Assembly (NCBI GenBank): GCA_027604505.1
Contig: JADIIX010000062.1
Location: 1,532-65,531, forward strand
Source of the DNA: Gonapodya sp. JEL0774
Lineage: Eukaryota > Monoblepharomycota > Monoblepharidomycetes > Monoblepharidales > Gonapodyaceae
DNA length: 64,000 bases
Direction: 5' to 3'
Positions 21,786-34,637 of this stretch are shown one piece after another. The notes beneath the pieces were generated by a model. The model did no database searches and had not been told where the DNA came from. It worked only from the letters and a program-made list of their open reading frames with translations. Each line of letters opens with the position of its first letter. Within the stretch, counting starts at the first letter, position 1. The position numbers and the translations under genes were made by a program.

Positions 21786-24700
21786 ATGGCATCACCACGC
21801 GAAACAACCCGATTACTCCAGGTGGATAGCGGCAGCTCCAGTGAATCAGACATGGAGATCGGACCACCCGTTTCATACGGCACCAATGCATCCACTCGGA
21901 ACACCCGGTCAAGACTGCGTCCCAAGAAAGCACCAAATAAAACATATACGGACGGCGCTAAACATGCAGATCGGTCGTCTCGCCTTATTGTGGCTCCTAA
22001 AGCGTCCCCGTTTTCTGATACAGCAACCAAGTCTGAACAAGTCCAACCTTCCAATACCCACATTCTCGACTTGCCAACTAGCATGAACGAAACACACCCT
22101 CAAAAGATGTCCAAAAGTTGGATGTGGGTGAGACTGCGATAGTAAGTTGTTTCGTCAAGGGTCTTCCAGCCCGGCGAGTCACCCAAAACGAGATGGGTGT
22201 CTTTTCTGCCCGTCCTCGCTTTCACACTCTTTCATCAATCTCCAATTCCTTGGGGTGCATGCCCTTAACTTACCTGAGCAACTCGTGGCTGCTCGCATAC
22301 TTGGAGCTCTAACAAAGCAACTGACAACTTCACCCTCTTTTGAAGCTATGTCCCCATACTTCGCTGGCTACCACTCTATACGTTCACCGACTTTCGTGCT
22401 GATCTAATTGCTGGGGTCACGGTTGCGTTCCTCTTGATACCTGGCGCCATATCCTACGCGGCGGGAATGCTGCGTGTTCCACCTGTGTATGGCCTGTACA
22501 CTGGAGTGTGGCCAGTGTTGGCATACACGGTGTTTGGGACGAGCAAGTGATTGTTGCACTCAGCGTAATTTGAAAATATCTGTGATTAACGACGCACCTC
22601 TTTGTCGCACTCTGGGGCAGACAGCTTGCGTGCGGACCAGATGCAATTGTTTCCATTCTCTCCGGCTCCATCATCCATGAATACCTTTCGTCTCCGTCTG
22701 TTGTTTCGGGTAGCTTCCCTCCAATTAGTGAGCCGGCAGGCAATTTTGCCTGGACTTCTCCACCTTCCTCAACCGATCCTCAGCTGGCAACTCGCCTCGA
22801 GACGATGTCCACTCTCACCCTCTTGGTCGGGCTCTTCACTTTTTTTCTGGGATTTTTTAGACTGGGTTTCTTGGACTCCATTTTGTCGAAGCCGATGATT
22901 CGGGGATTCGTTCTCGCCCTCGCGTCCCTCATAATAATCGAACAAGCTCCGGGAATGTTGGGCATCGACAAGGCGGCCCTTGAGCCCGAGCCTATCAACA
23001 ATGAGCCCTACGAGCCTACGCCGTTCCAGAAGCTGGCATCACTCATATCACATTTAGGCATGGCACATACTCCAACTGTGATTGTGTCTATATGCACAGT
23101 ATCCATCCTCCAAGTTCTTCGTGCCTTCAAACGCTCTTCGCAGAAGCTGCAGCTTCTTCCGGAAGTTCTGTTAGTCATGATTATGGCAACAACGCTCAGT
23201 TGGAGGTTCGAGTGGGCAGACGCTGGAATTCCGGTACTCGGACCCGCCCAAGGCGGATTGGTTGCACCTGCTCTTCCAAACCTACGTCCCGGTGCAGTTC
23301 GTGGTCTAACCACACCGGCTGTTCTGGTGTCCATCATTGGATTCGTCGAAGCTATCACAGCATCAAAGCATCTTGCAGCTCATCACAACGAGCCACTCCG
23401 ACCCAATCGGGAACTCGTAGCGCTTGGCATGAACAACATAGTTGGATCAGCTGTAGGCGCTTTTCCAAGTTTCGGGAGCCTTCCAAGATCTATCGTGAAT
23501 GACCGCGCTGGAGCGCGCACCCAGATGGCTGGCCTTGTCACAGCAACAGTTGTGTTGTTCACATGTCTTTTCGCTATGCCTCTCTTGCAACCGTTGCCGC
23601 AATGCGTGTTGTCATCGGTCATTTGCGTTGTAGCAGCTGACTTACTTGAGTTTGAAGAGCTGTTATTCCTTGCCACGGTCAGAGGGTGGTCGGACCTGGC
23701 AATGGCTGGTGTCACTTTCTTTGCAACTTCCTTCGTCGGCGTCGAATCGGGGACTATTCTGTCCATCTCAGCATCACTGCTACTGGTTGTGCGGGAAACA
23801 GCAGGGGTGTCAATTGAAGTTATGGGGAGAGTGAAGGTACCTCGTCTTGATAGGAGTGGTGCGATTCAGTACAAGTACAAATATGTAGGGTTGAGTGGAG
23901 ACGTGAAGGCTGCCCGCCAGAAGCATGAGTGGGATGGTGAAGGTGCCGATGTTGCGGAAGAACCGAACCCAAACGAATCCGCTGACGGAGGAGCTTGGGG
24001 ATGGGGTTGGCTATGGGGTGTGGGTGGATTGACTTCCAAAAAATTCGAAGATTCTGACAGTGATAGCGATTCGCACGGTGGTGTGAACTCTTCGTCCACG
24101 GGTGCGGACAGTGGGGAGAGTGCGGGCGGTCACAGTCCCACAAAGCCGTCTCAATACCGACATATTACCTCGCTGGGAAATTCAGGGGAAACTATCTCCT
24201 CACCGACTACTGGAAAGGTTCCGCTCACAGCTGGATCATTCCCGGTGCTCAAGATTCCGGGGATACTGTTACTGCGGATATCGGAACCGCTCTTTTTCGG
24301 GAATGTTGGTCATCTTAGAGAACAAATTCGGCGAGCCGAAATGTATGGCGAGCTGGGAGCACATCCCGGAGAGGACCCTCCTTCCGTGAGTTTTTCTTAC
24401 GCAAGTCTCGGTTTATGCTTGGACTTGAAATTCGTATTTTGGTTATCAGGCACAGGAAGCTGGGGGTGGAAACGCGCTGTTCGGAGTTGTGATGGAAGTC
24501 AGTGGCGTCACAACGGTTGACCCAAGGTGAGGGAGAGAGAGATTTCACCAGTTTTATATCCAAGGTCTATCTCACTGCCCAATTCTGCAGCGCACTCTCC
24601 ACTTTGATCAGTATGGTCTCCTCGTTTTCTGACCGCAGAGTTTCCGTGTGCTTTGTGAAGCTCCCTCCATCTTGTTACAAGCCGTTCGAGCGAGCCGGAT

Positions 24701-25341
24701 TACTCGAGCGGACAGAATCCAGCGGTGGTGGGTTCTTCGGTAAAATCGGAGATGCTGTGGATTGGTTAGAGGAGGCCGAACAAGGAAAAAAGAGGCAGAG
24801 TGTGCTTAGCGAAAGCTTGGGGCAGTCGACGTATTCCGTGGCAGGCGTTGGACAAGAGGCGGGAGAGGAAATGGATCACACAGACCGTGCTCCGGCCAAG
24901 TGGGCTCGTGATCGAGCCAAGGGCCTATGGCGAAAACTGCGCGCCTCACAGACATTATCCCCAGAGCCTCCCCTTGCGCCAATAACCGAGACTGGAGAAG
25001 CGGACGGGGTAGCCTCGAATCCATCATTTGCTCGTGCCAACACAGGGACGGGATTCGTTGACCAAATATCTATCGCATTCCCTTTCGTGGGCCTCGGGTC
25101 ACATCCTCCATCTCCCACGCGAGCCCAGTCGCATGGAACAGGATACCATAATGTCGTGCCCGCAGAAGACCAAATCGATATTGAGGCCGGGGAAGACGAA
25201 TCGTCTGGGGATGAACTCGATAGTGGAACTTTGAAATCCCTACAGAGGCAGAGGACTGACGTGTTTGTGGCTGATAACGTCCCCAACCTCGTCAGGAGGG
25301 TGAGCAGCGGGAATGAGAGCTCAATATCAAAACGGAACTAG
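21786..25341 (+). CDS. SulP/SLC26 sulfate-type anion transporter with STAS domain
   Basis: Secondary anion transporter of the plasma membrane or endomembranes. Well-supported exons: 22346-22546, 22621-24385, 24450-24526 and 24591-25341. The ATG at 21786 opens a polar N-terminus (to about 22130); its join to 22346 needs a further exon or donor that I could not fix. SulP signature: YTFTDFRADLIAGVTVAFLL, PPVYGLYTGVWPVLAYTVFG, KQLACGPDAIVSILSGSII. About ten hydrophobic spans follow to residue 430, including GMNNIVGSAVGAFPSFGSLP. The STAS domain starts at LLLRISEPLFFGN, is split by an acidic 110-residue Ser/Gly-rich insert before it, and has the VTTVDPSALSTL loop across the last intron. The C-terminal tail is long and polar. 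Substrate (sulfate, molybdate, oxalate) cannot be told. Confidence 0.9.
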
Positions 25342-25678
25342 GAAAACCAGGCATCCCAGTGGCGTATATATATTCCATCTGTACAATGTATGCATAAAAG
25401 ATAGAACTTTGCCCCTCCATTATTGGAATCAAGAAGAATCTTGCCATTAAGGCGTCTTTTCTCATCCTTGCAGCGATTGAAACTCCACGTTGCAGAGGGT
25501 TATCAGCGCACCAGAAATTCTTCATTTACACTAAACAGTAATATTTATTTTTGTTTGATTTGTCCACGCCCGCCTGCAGGGGCATGTGCCGCCAACCGCG
25601 GTAAGTTATTCCAGTCCACTCACAGACTCCCTCAATCTCTTGCCGGATCCGCCGGACCGATCGTCACGACCTTTTCAG
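25342..25678. other. Intergenic region upstream of the kinesin gene
   Basis: 337 bp between two plus-strand genes; presumably SulP terminator and kinesin promoter. No further element identified. Confidence 0.4.
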
Positions 25679-28600
25679 ATGTCCGATAACATCAAGATCG
25701 CAGTTCGGTAATAGAGACCGTTCTCCTACTAGTCGACTTTTGTGACTCCACACCTACCAATCCGCGACAGGATTCGTCCGTTCAACGACCGCGAGAAATC
25801 TCGAAATGCTCGACTCATCGCGAGCATGCATGACGCTACCACTGAGATTGTCGATCCAGAGAAGGGTGGAGAACCTCACAAGTTTACTTTCGACTACTCT
25901 TTTTGTGAGTATGTCTTTGCTTGCCCAGCTCGTGATGTCATTGGAAAGCGGGGACTCCCGCCTGCGTGCTCATGAGGGTGTGGACTCCCAGGATGCATGG
26001 AGTCCACGTTGTGACGGGTTTCCCAGAGTGACTGGCGGCGAGCGGCTTGTTGGCTCTGAAAGCTAACGTTGCCATTTGCTTGCCCAGGGAGTCATGATGG
26101 GTTTATAGATAAAGATGGAGTTCTTGAGCCGCAAGCAGGGTCGAATGTGAGCGGGATGAAACCTCAAACAATGAACAATGGACTAATCGCAGCCTTCAGT
26201 ACGCCGACCAACGACGTGTGTTTGATGAACTGGGGAGACTTGTCCTGGACAATGCATTGGCAGGCTACAACTCGACCTTGATGGTGTGTTGTGCTGCAGG
26301 GAAAGACATTCAACGTGAACTCAACAAAGTTAACACCAACAGGCATACGGACAGACAGGATCAGGGAAATCATATTCTATGTTCGGCTATGGGAAAAAGT
26401 ATGTTGAGCCAATCATTTGAAGCACGTCGTGCGCTCTCAACTCTGAGCGATCACAAACAGTCGTGGTATCATTCCCATTGTGTGCGAGGAGCTCTTCAAG
26501 AAGATATCGAACGGCAATCCGAACCTAGTTTATCAGATGCAGTTCTCTACTATTGAAATCTATAACGAACAGGTCCGAGATTTGCTCTCAGACTCTGGTG
26601 AAAGCCTCAAAGTACGGCAGAATCCGCAAACAGGATTCTTTGTCGAAGGACTCAAGCAAGTGGCTGTCACTTCCTATGCAGAAGTGGAAGAGCTCATTGA
26701 GAAAGGAACCAAAAACAAAACTGTTGCAGCCACCAATAGTGAGAAGGAGAAGTGAGATATCCACAAAGTGCAAATCTCACTCCCTCGCTCATCCACAGTG
26801 AACGCGACGTCATCTCGAGCTCATACCATCGTAACTCTACATTTCAGTCAAATTGACAAAATCAGTAACACCGAGAAATTAGCATCCATACATCTGGTCG
26901 ATTTGGCTGGTTCCGAGAGGATTGCCAGCACAGGAGCTCAGGGGGCTCGTTTGAAAGAGGCCACGAATATCAATGGAAGTCTCTCGTGTCTTGGAAATGT
27001 CATGTAAGATTGATCCTTGGACTTTGTTTGGATCCAAGTCGAGTTGACGAGGAAATGGTGGGTCAATGTTGCGACAGAGCTGCCTTAGTTCAACAACAAC
27101 AAGGGAAGAAGGGTGTCGCCGTTCCCTTCCGTGACAGCGTCTTGACGAAAATTCTTGCCAATTCCCTCGGCGGCAACTCAAAAACAATCATGGTGTGGTT
27201 TTGCTACTCACTTGTCACATGTTCATGATTGCCGTTACTTTCAAAGCCATTCGTTCACATAGATTGCTGCCATCTCTCCCGCTGATATCAACTACGACGA
27301 AAGCCTCTCAACTCTCCGATTTGTGGATCGCGCGAAGCAGATCAAGACATCGGCTGTTGTGAATGAATCGTCTACCGACAAGCTGATAAGGGAGCTCAAA
27401 GAAGAAAATGAAAGGCTTCGAAAATTGTGCGAAGAGAAGGAAAAGATTGGGGGCGGAGAGAGCGCAAAAGCTGCAGAAGGCATGTCGGAAGAAGGTAACG
27501 TAAACAGCACCACCAGTCAGATATAAACTAAAGGCTGATGACGCTCTCGGAGATCAGAAAAGGAAGCTTTCGAGAAACTACAAAATGAAATCGCCGAGAA
27601 AGAAGCGCAAGTAAGGCACCTTGCGGAGCAGAACAAGAGCTGGGAACAGAAGCTGGAGGTAAGGGTGTCTCTGCCTCACCGTCTAGGCAACGAGCTTAAC
27701 GTACAATCATTGAAATTACAAGGAAGCAAAGAAGGAGTTCGAAAGGCAAGACGATAAATCTGCTTTGGAAATCTCCCGCGAAACCACCCCGTGCTTGACA
27801 AATCTCAATGAAGATCCACTTCTGAGCAAGATGCTGTTCTGGTTTATCAAGGGTGGTGAACACGTGGTTGGGAAGAAGCAACAGGACAGCAAAGCTGACA
27901 TTCAATTGAATGGGTTGGGAATTCAACCTTTGCATTGTGTCATCAAAAATGTGGATGGAGTCCTCTCGATCAGCGTGATGAACAAGGCTGCGATAGCTCG
28001 AGTCAATGGCAAACTGATAACTGCTGGGAGCGACGTGAGATCATTTTGTGTCTATCCGGTAGTCAATGGGATCTTACCGTTATTTCTGAACCCACGTTTA
28101 GCCGACGACTCTGGCACAAAATGATCGTGTGCTGCTCGGAAATCAATTGTTCCTTGTCAAGTTTCCAAAAGTTGTTGATGACGCTTCCGAACTTACGTGG
28201 ATAGCCGCACAAGCCGAAATTGCGAAGGAACTGGGTCTGGGGCAAAGCACTGGCGAGGAACCCATCGAGTTGCAGAATGTATACGATGAGGTGACTGGAG
28301 ACGTTCTGTTGCTGTTTTGGAGAGAACTAAATCCCGATATTTGCAGATCATGAGTCTTCTCCCTCTTGTGACTGAAATCAACACAATCTCAGATACCCTC
28401 AAGCAAGGATTAAGGTTCGAGCTCATGGTGAGTGCCTACAACTGCGTCTCCTCACTGAATCGGGAGATTACATGAGAATTGTAGGTGACGTCAGCTGACG
28501 GTGGCGATGGATCGTTTGGTGATGGCAACGACGGCTACAAAATTCTCATTAAAGTATCTGACACATTGAAAGGCTTGAAATGGGTCTGGAAAGCAGAGCA

Positions 28601-30143
28601 GTTCCAGATAGTGGCTATCAAGATTCAAGACTTTTATTCTAGCTACATGTCTTCAAAGGGAGCGGCACTTCTACCATACAATCCCTTCGAGTTACCGGTG
28701 GAGGACTTTAGGCTGGGCACAGCCGCAGTGGACCTGAGCAAACTGTCGTCGGGCAAGGTCGCGACTTCGGCCACCCTGATTCGGGACTTCAAAGGGTCGA
28801 ATGAAGGCTTGTTCCGGGTGGAAGCTTCGATTCAGGTTCAAGGTGGAGAGCTCATAAAAGAAAGCTCAGAGTTACTGGGCAAAGACTGCGTTGTGAGAAT
28901 CAAGCTGCTGAGCATCGTAGGACTGAGGTGGAGGAAGGGTGACGTCAAATGTAGCTACGAGTTCTGGAACACTCGGATTCGCACAGACTCGGTGCAAGAG
29001 GCGACCAACATTACCTTCAATCACGAGACACCTTTCAATGTGACCAAGGTTGACGAATCTTTCCTTGACTACATCAAAAAGCCTCTCGTCATCACACTGT
29101 GGGGTGATCACTCAAACTCGCTGGAATCTCTGAAGCGCAAGGCACAAGAAGCAGCGCTTCGTGAAGCTGAAGTGGCACAGGCGCAGACGGTGGTGGACGT
29201 AGAGCCATTCAAGGAGGAAATTGCACGTTTGAGTGTGCAGTTGGCCAACAAGGATAAGGAACACACCGCCGAAATTCAGAAAGTCAGAACTGATGTCGTT
29301 TTCAAGACAAAGGTAAATGATGGTGTATTCCAATTCATTAACGTTCAATGACTCGAAACTCTCGTCTCACTGCAGCAACTTGCTGACGAGGTGTCTCGCA
29401 GTAATGTTCAGCATACTCAGATCATGAGTATGACAGCTCAAATCAATACACTCAATGCGCTGCTACAGTCTTCCACTATGGAAGCAACACGGATGCAGCA
29501 GGTGATTGCCCGCAACAACCAGGGTGGTTTTCTCGACGGATGCTTTGGAACAGCCGAAACTGGGGCAGCGTACCAGAACTTGCTCACCGAAATCGAAACG
29601 CTCAAGAAAGAAAAGCAACTACTTCTTCAAGAATCTTCGAATCTCAAGAGTGATGCGATTTATGTGGCTTCGAGAGAAGAGACAATGGAGAGGATGACGA
29701 GACTCGATGGTTTAGTGAAAGAGATGCACCGCATTGCATATCTCCTTGACCCTGGGCGCGCTTCGATTGTTGATAATCGACCACCTACGTTGACCGCAAC
29801 CGGTGAGACGCACTAATCTTTTGTGGGACCCACGATGTCGTATCTTACCGAGACTCTGGGGATTCAAGCGATTTATCACGATCAGCAAGGTCGCCTCGTC
29901 GTTCGCAATCTGCCTGTGCGAATGCAGCAAGGAACACAAAGTGTCGGAGGACAGGTCCTTCCCGCTCCAAACATTTATAGCGCTCCTCAACCGTACGCAA
30001 GTTATGCAGCTAACAACGTCCCACAGGGGTATCCTGCGTACTCTTATCCAGGAAAGCAGGGCACTGCATTTCCACAAATGATGATCCAACCTCCGGGTGC
30101 CGCATCAGCCAGAAAGCAAACCAATACAGTTGTGCCCATATGA
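25679..30143 (+). CDS. Kinesin-3 (KIF1/Unc-104-like) motor with FHA domain
   Basis: Sixteen exons (first 25679-25707, last 29869-30143) sum to 3405 nt, 1134 aa, with every phase matching. Motor domain, residues 1-350: P-loop GQTGSGKS at 105-112, switch I NATSSRAH at 215-222, switch II DLAGSER at 248-254, and [18 protein letters not shown] at the neck. Short coiled coils follow (27375-27760), then an FHA domain from about residue 455 ([12 protein letters not shown]...[10 protein letters not shown]...[15 protein letters not shown]). A KIF1-type region ([43 protein letters not shown]-like [12 protein letters not shown]) precedes C-terminal coils and a Pro/Tyr/Gln-rich tail. Kinesin-3 motors carry vesicles or organelles toward microtubule plus ends. 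No PH domain is seen at the C-terminus. Confidence 0.95.
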
Positions 30144-31018
30144 ATGATGGAAATAACATAAGTGTAGATATTGTGACCAAAAATTGAATTTTGCCTTTGT
30201 TGTCTCTATTTGCTGGTGGAGTGAGAAGAATAGCATAACTTTGCTTGGATGGTGGGGCGAAGTTGGGAAGGCTGACTGTTTCGGAGAAGGAATTCCGGGA
30301 ATACAAGCAGCTAAATATCTCAGCGAATCAGATGAGTTAGCGTACCCAGGGACGAGAAAGTGTGTTTTCTGTGTGTTGTTCCAGCCCAAAATTAGCGCTG
30401 AAGTTCTTTTGAACACCAAAGAGCCGCCACTGTGGCGGCTGTTGCGGCTTTGTCAGAGGGTACACCGCCACCCCAGGAAACAACCAAACCGAAGCTTCCA
30501 AGTCTGAATCGCCAACATCCACTCACATTCCCCCACTCGTTAAATTGTTCAACGTGGCAGCTGTGCGTCCAATTCCTTCCGACCATCCCACTCACTCTGC
30601 TTCCAGCCACACTCACACCCTTCTCTTGCCGCTCCTATTTCTCCCTTTCCTCCTCTTCGCCAACTTCACTTCCGGACAGATTTGGAAACGTGGAAATGGA
30701 AGCACTTAATCTTCGTGAGTACTCACTCGTTGTCCATCACCACTCGGACGCATTTCACTCTTTGTTTCCCCCGTATGAAACAGTCGCCAGAGTTGTTGAC
30801 GCCGAGCATGTTGGGCACAAATTCCTCGAGCCAGTGCCAGCGGGATCTCTTCTTGTGAAACGAGCTGATTCCTGCACATCTTGTCAAACCTTCTCAAATA
30901 CTTGGTGCGCAAGACTGGAAGAAATTTATTCACTTGATCAGCATCTCTGAAAACCTTCCCCTCTCTGGTTTATTTTTTGCACACTCGTTTCGAATCTGTT
31001 CCAATACTGTCTTTTAAG
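30144..31018. other. Intergenic region with probable 5' exon(s) of the next gene
   Basis: A plus-strand open frame at 30432-30950 includes a leader-like hydrophobic run (LLLPLLFLPFLLFANFTSG, about 30625-30680, in an overlapping frame) and RADSCTSCQTF (about 30865-30895) after a dibasic KR. These look like signal-peptide and first Cys-rich exons of the membrane protein that follows, but I found no start codon and splice set that joins them in phase. Confidence 0.4.
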
Positions 31019-32662
31019 CAACTCCTTGTCGACCTCAAACTGCTTGACTTACCTCAAAAATTGTTTGTGTACCACCGCTCAAGTGAGAATTGTTCTGCTA
31101 CTGCTAAGTACTTCAGTTAAAGCATCTTCCCTTTCATCGCCCTCTCATCAAGCAAACCGCGTTCGGCAATTGTGTTTCTGTGCTTGGTGGAACTCAAGCA
31201 AGCACTTACACCGATCTCCTTTCGTCAATCTGCGCTTTGCAGGATTCGTACTTGGCAACTCAAGATTGCGTCTCCACCTCTGTGCGTTATTTCACATAAG
31301 ATTCCTCCCTCCGAACCGTGATACTAACGCTTCCCCAACAATCTTTTGCAGGCAGAATTTGGTAGCTTTTCATCGCTCACCTGCACTGGAACTGGAAGTG
31401 GAACGTCAAACACAAAAACTACAGCCTCTACATCCACAGGAGCTGCGAGCTCCGCGTCCACTGCTTCCACCTCCGGGGGGGGCGGATCATCACAAGCCAA
31501 GGACCCCAACGCCAGCTCAGGGGTCTCCGTTGGGGTGATTGCCGGAGCAGCGGCTGGAGGAGTCCTTGTGCTGATTGGTATCGTGGTTGCAATCATCTAC
31601 TTCCGCAAAAAGAAGGACAGTGATGGCCCTGGAAAGAAAGTCACCAGCGGAGCTCAAGGCTACCCGGCCCCCCCTCCACAAGGATATGCGCCGCCGCCCA
31701 CACAAGGGTACCCTCCACCTCCTCCCCAGGGATTCCCTCAACCTGGAGCTCAACAGGGTTATGCTCCGCCACCGGTGGCTCCCACTGGAAACTCCAACTT
31801 CTCAGGAGCGACCCAGAACCCTCAGATGGCGTTCGCAGGCCCAACTAACAATGCTGTTTACGCCAACGCGGCATACCAGAATGCGGCCCCGGTTGCGAAA
31901 GACGTAATGGTTAAAGGTCCCCCGCCTTCCTCGTCCTACGGTCCATCATCTTACGGGCCCCCGCAATCGATCCCTTTTGTAAACTACAACAGCATGGCTG
32001 TTCCGACCTCCTCAAGCTTTGGACAATCTCCCAGCGGGATGCTCCCCGCCGGTGGGTCGCCTCAAAGTGGTCAGTGGAGTGGTTCTGGCGGCTCGAGGAC
32101 AACCGCGTTGTCGGGCTTGTCGGGCAGCACAGCGATCCAGAGTGCCAAGTTGTATGAACGGCTGGGTGGACAGGACGGTGGCAAAGGTCTCACGATGAAC
32201 GCACAGGCGACTGCGATTGCCGGATGGAGTGAGTGTTTGGGTCTTCAGTGGTTCAAAAATGTTGGGTACTTCGGTATTTATGTTGCGTTTTCGTCTTCCA
32301 TCTTCCACTTCAGCTCCCAATGCTCCAGATGAGCTCTATATTGCGGAAGGGGATGTGGTGTTGTGCGAGACCGTCTTTGCGGACGACTGGTGCTACGGTC
32401 AGAACCTCAGCAGGGGCCCTACTGGGTGAGTGGAGTTACTTGCTTTCTTATGGCTATTGGTTGCTCTTTCCGTTTTTGCGCTCGCTGCGATTGTGTTTGG
32501 GATGTAATTCACTCTTTCGCTCTTTCGTACTCCAGTATCTTCCCCGCGGCGATCCTGGGTGACTCACCATTTGGGCTTCAAGGTGCACAAACACAAACTA
32601 AGATCGGTCCTCGTATTGCTAGTGTGGCTCTAGGAGCGCCTGGGAGCAATGCGTGGAGATGA
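31019..32662 (+). CDS. Single-pass surface protein: Cys-rich ectodomain, TM, Pro-rich tail, SH3-like end (5' incomplete)
   Basis: Exons 31019-31082, 31153-31281, 31352-32228, 32314-32425 and 32536-32662 are phase-consistent; the true start is upstream. The ectodomain has Cys at regular spacing (SNCLTYLKNCLC, FGNCVSVLG, SSICALQ, TQDCVSTS, SLTCTG), then a Ser/Thr/Gly stalk likely to be O-glycosylated. One membrane span (VSVGVIAGAAAGGVLVLIGI plus VVAIIYF) is followed by RKKK. The cytoplasmic part has GYPxPPPQG repeats and a C-terminal SH3-like fold: DELYIAEGDVVLCETVFADD, WCYGQNLSRGPTG, IFPAAILG. The layout is that of a wall- or stress-sensing receptor whose SH3 recruits Pro-rich partners; that role is inferred. 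It may relate to fungal SH3 membrane sensors in design but not clearly in sequence. Confidence 0.75.
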
Positions 32663-32935
32663 AGGGAGAGCCGGTTTCCAGAAGTGGTGGGAGGAGAAGA
32701 GGATGGGTTTGAATCGCCGGCGACTTGCTGCCCGACCCCTCTTCGTAATTTTTTACTGTAGTAGAAGCAACGTTTCATAGTTTGTAAGACCTGTAATTTT
32801 AATTTCAATGATTCGGTACAACTTTTTACCCGGAAACCAGTGACAGTTGTGACTCCGGATTACGGCCTGAAGCAGCGTTGCTGGCACTCCCGGTTGAGTT
32901 AGGTACGGTACCAAAATAATCCGAAACCCAAGAAA

Positions 32936-34064
32936 ATGCCACCGATTCTCATTCGATGCCACTCTCTTCCACCCGCTTTGTCCGAACTTCAAAGTTCTGG
33001 CTATGTTCTTCTTGCAATTTGCCCCGCTGATGCGCCCTGCGCTGCGTTGCTAGGTCGCGGTTCGGAAGGCCGAACACCCCCCTCCCCCACGATTCAGCTC
33101 GTGGTGGACTCGGATCCTGGCTGGGAAAATGCACTTCGTATACTAGAGGGGGCGGAATCAGATGTCGGAACTGCAAGAGAAGGGGAGTGGGTAGTCAGCA
33201 GAGGAAAGTCTGATGAAGAGACTGGGGAGGGAAGGGCCGGCATGCGGTACCGAGACCTGATACCAGGGAGGCTAGAAGGATTGGTAGTCGCGAGGTGAGA
33301 GGAGTAGGTGGACAATTTTTCACACAGTCGGGCGATAACGTCATCCCCGACGATTGAGTTTGATATCCATACCAGACGGAGGCCCCGTGGCAGACTACGT
33401 ACATCACCATCGAATCCGCTTTCAAATGATCTTTTGCCGCAAGGGATGGGTGAAAGTTGTTTACGAAGTGAGTTCGCCGGATAGTGCGAAAATCTGCCAC
33501 ACGGATCTCATAATTTCGCTCCAGAACAATGGCCCTCCATTTATTATGCACCCTGGCGACTGCGTGATTCAACCTCCACACATACGGCATCGAGTTCTAG
33601 AATCATCACCGGGTCTCGAGGTCGTCGAGCTCGCTTCACCCGCGATTCATGCCACATTCCCTGACCCCAGCACTATCCTACCCAACACTGCCGTCGACCC
33701 TGATAAAGTCTATAGTGGTCAAAAGTTTGTACGCCATGTCGCAGAGAATGCCACATGGCGCTCATCAAACCTACAGGGATGGGAGGAACGAGACCTGGGA
33801 ATTGCTGCAGCAACTGGTGGAGCGTACGCGTCAAGAGTGCATCGAGCACTGGCGTTGGGCAGGACCAACATCCGTCATGACCATGAAATGGTCTTTTGGT
33901 TTGTGCTATCCGGTAAAGTTGAGGTTTCGCGAGGTGCAGGTGAGGGAAAACTGTCACTAGGGGAGGGTGATTCGGTAGTTTTACCTGCTAGACAAGATGC
34001 TCTCGTCGAGGGCGACGTTGGAACACAGTTACTGGAAGTCGAGTTTAGGAGGGTGAAGCAGTAA
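32936..34064 (+). CDS. Bicupin (double cupin domain) protein
   Basis: Exons 32936-33294, 33359-33467 and 33525-34064 give 335 aa in phase. An N-terminal alpha/beta part of about 100 residues (FSELQSSGYVLL-like start, then MRYRDLIPGRLEGLVVA) leads into cupin 1: SIPDGGPVADYVHHHRIRFQ, MIFCRKGWVKVVYE, PGDCVIQPPHIRHRVLE. Cupin 2 reads TNIRHDHEMVFWFVLSGKVE, LGEGDSVVLPARQDAL, TQLLEVEF. In cupin 1 the VHHHR block and the HRV histidine could bind a metal; cupin 2 keeps HDHEMVF. Reaction unknown; such bicupins resemble oxygenases and sugar-modifying enzymes. The 57-nt intron at 33468-33524 has no stop and is a multiple of three, so its retention would lengthen the protein by 19 residues. Confidence 0.85.
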
Positions 34065-34637
34065 CTTTGCTCATACCTTAATTAATAGGTAACAAACGTG
34101 AAAGGCACATACACTTCGTGTCGCTTGCCGTAAACAAACTATATGTAAAACATCGGATGACCGGCATTAATGTTTCCAGTTCCATCGACGGGACTGTGGT
34201 GAGATTCCGCATTTAGTAGGGATGATTGAACTATTCGAAACATATTATGAGTGGAGTGGGGAAAGCAATTTATCCTTCGTATGACGCTTCACTATGCTCA
34301 TGTGACTCAGGTTCATTAGAGCCTGAGTTGCTCCATGGGCGCGTTCCATGTAAATTCAACGCTCCTGCAGAGTACATTCATCTAAGCTCGCTTCACTGGT
34401 TGCAAAGTACTCTCCTCAAAGCAAAATAAACTTATGACCGACATTCCAGTGTCGTTCTCAACCAAAGTACCGGGGGTTTGAGGGATCAAATTGATCACTA
34501 AGGCCACCTAAGAGGCAACCGACTGAGACCCTCACTCAAATTGTCTGAGATCTGACACGCTGTCACGGCCTGGAGTCCTGGTACTAGCGGGTGAAGTTAT
34601 TGCGAGAATCACCAGAGGCGGGACAGTGTGGCAAGAC
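34065..34637. other. Intergenic region
   Basis: 573 bp without a supported gene. An AAAATAAAC signal at about 34423-34431 may serve the bicupin's 3' end. Confidence 0.45.
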
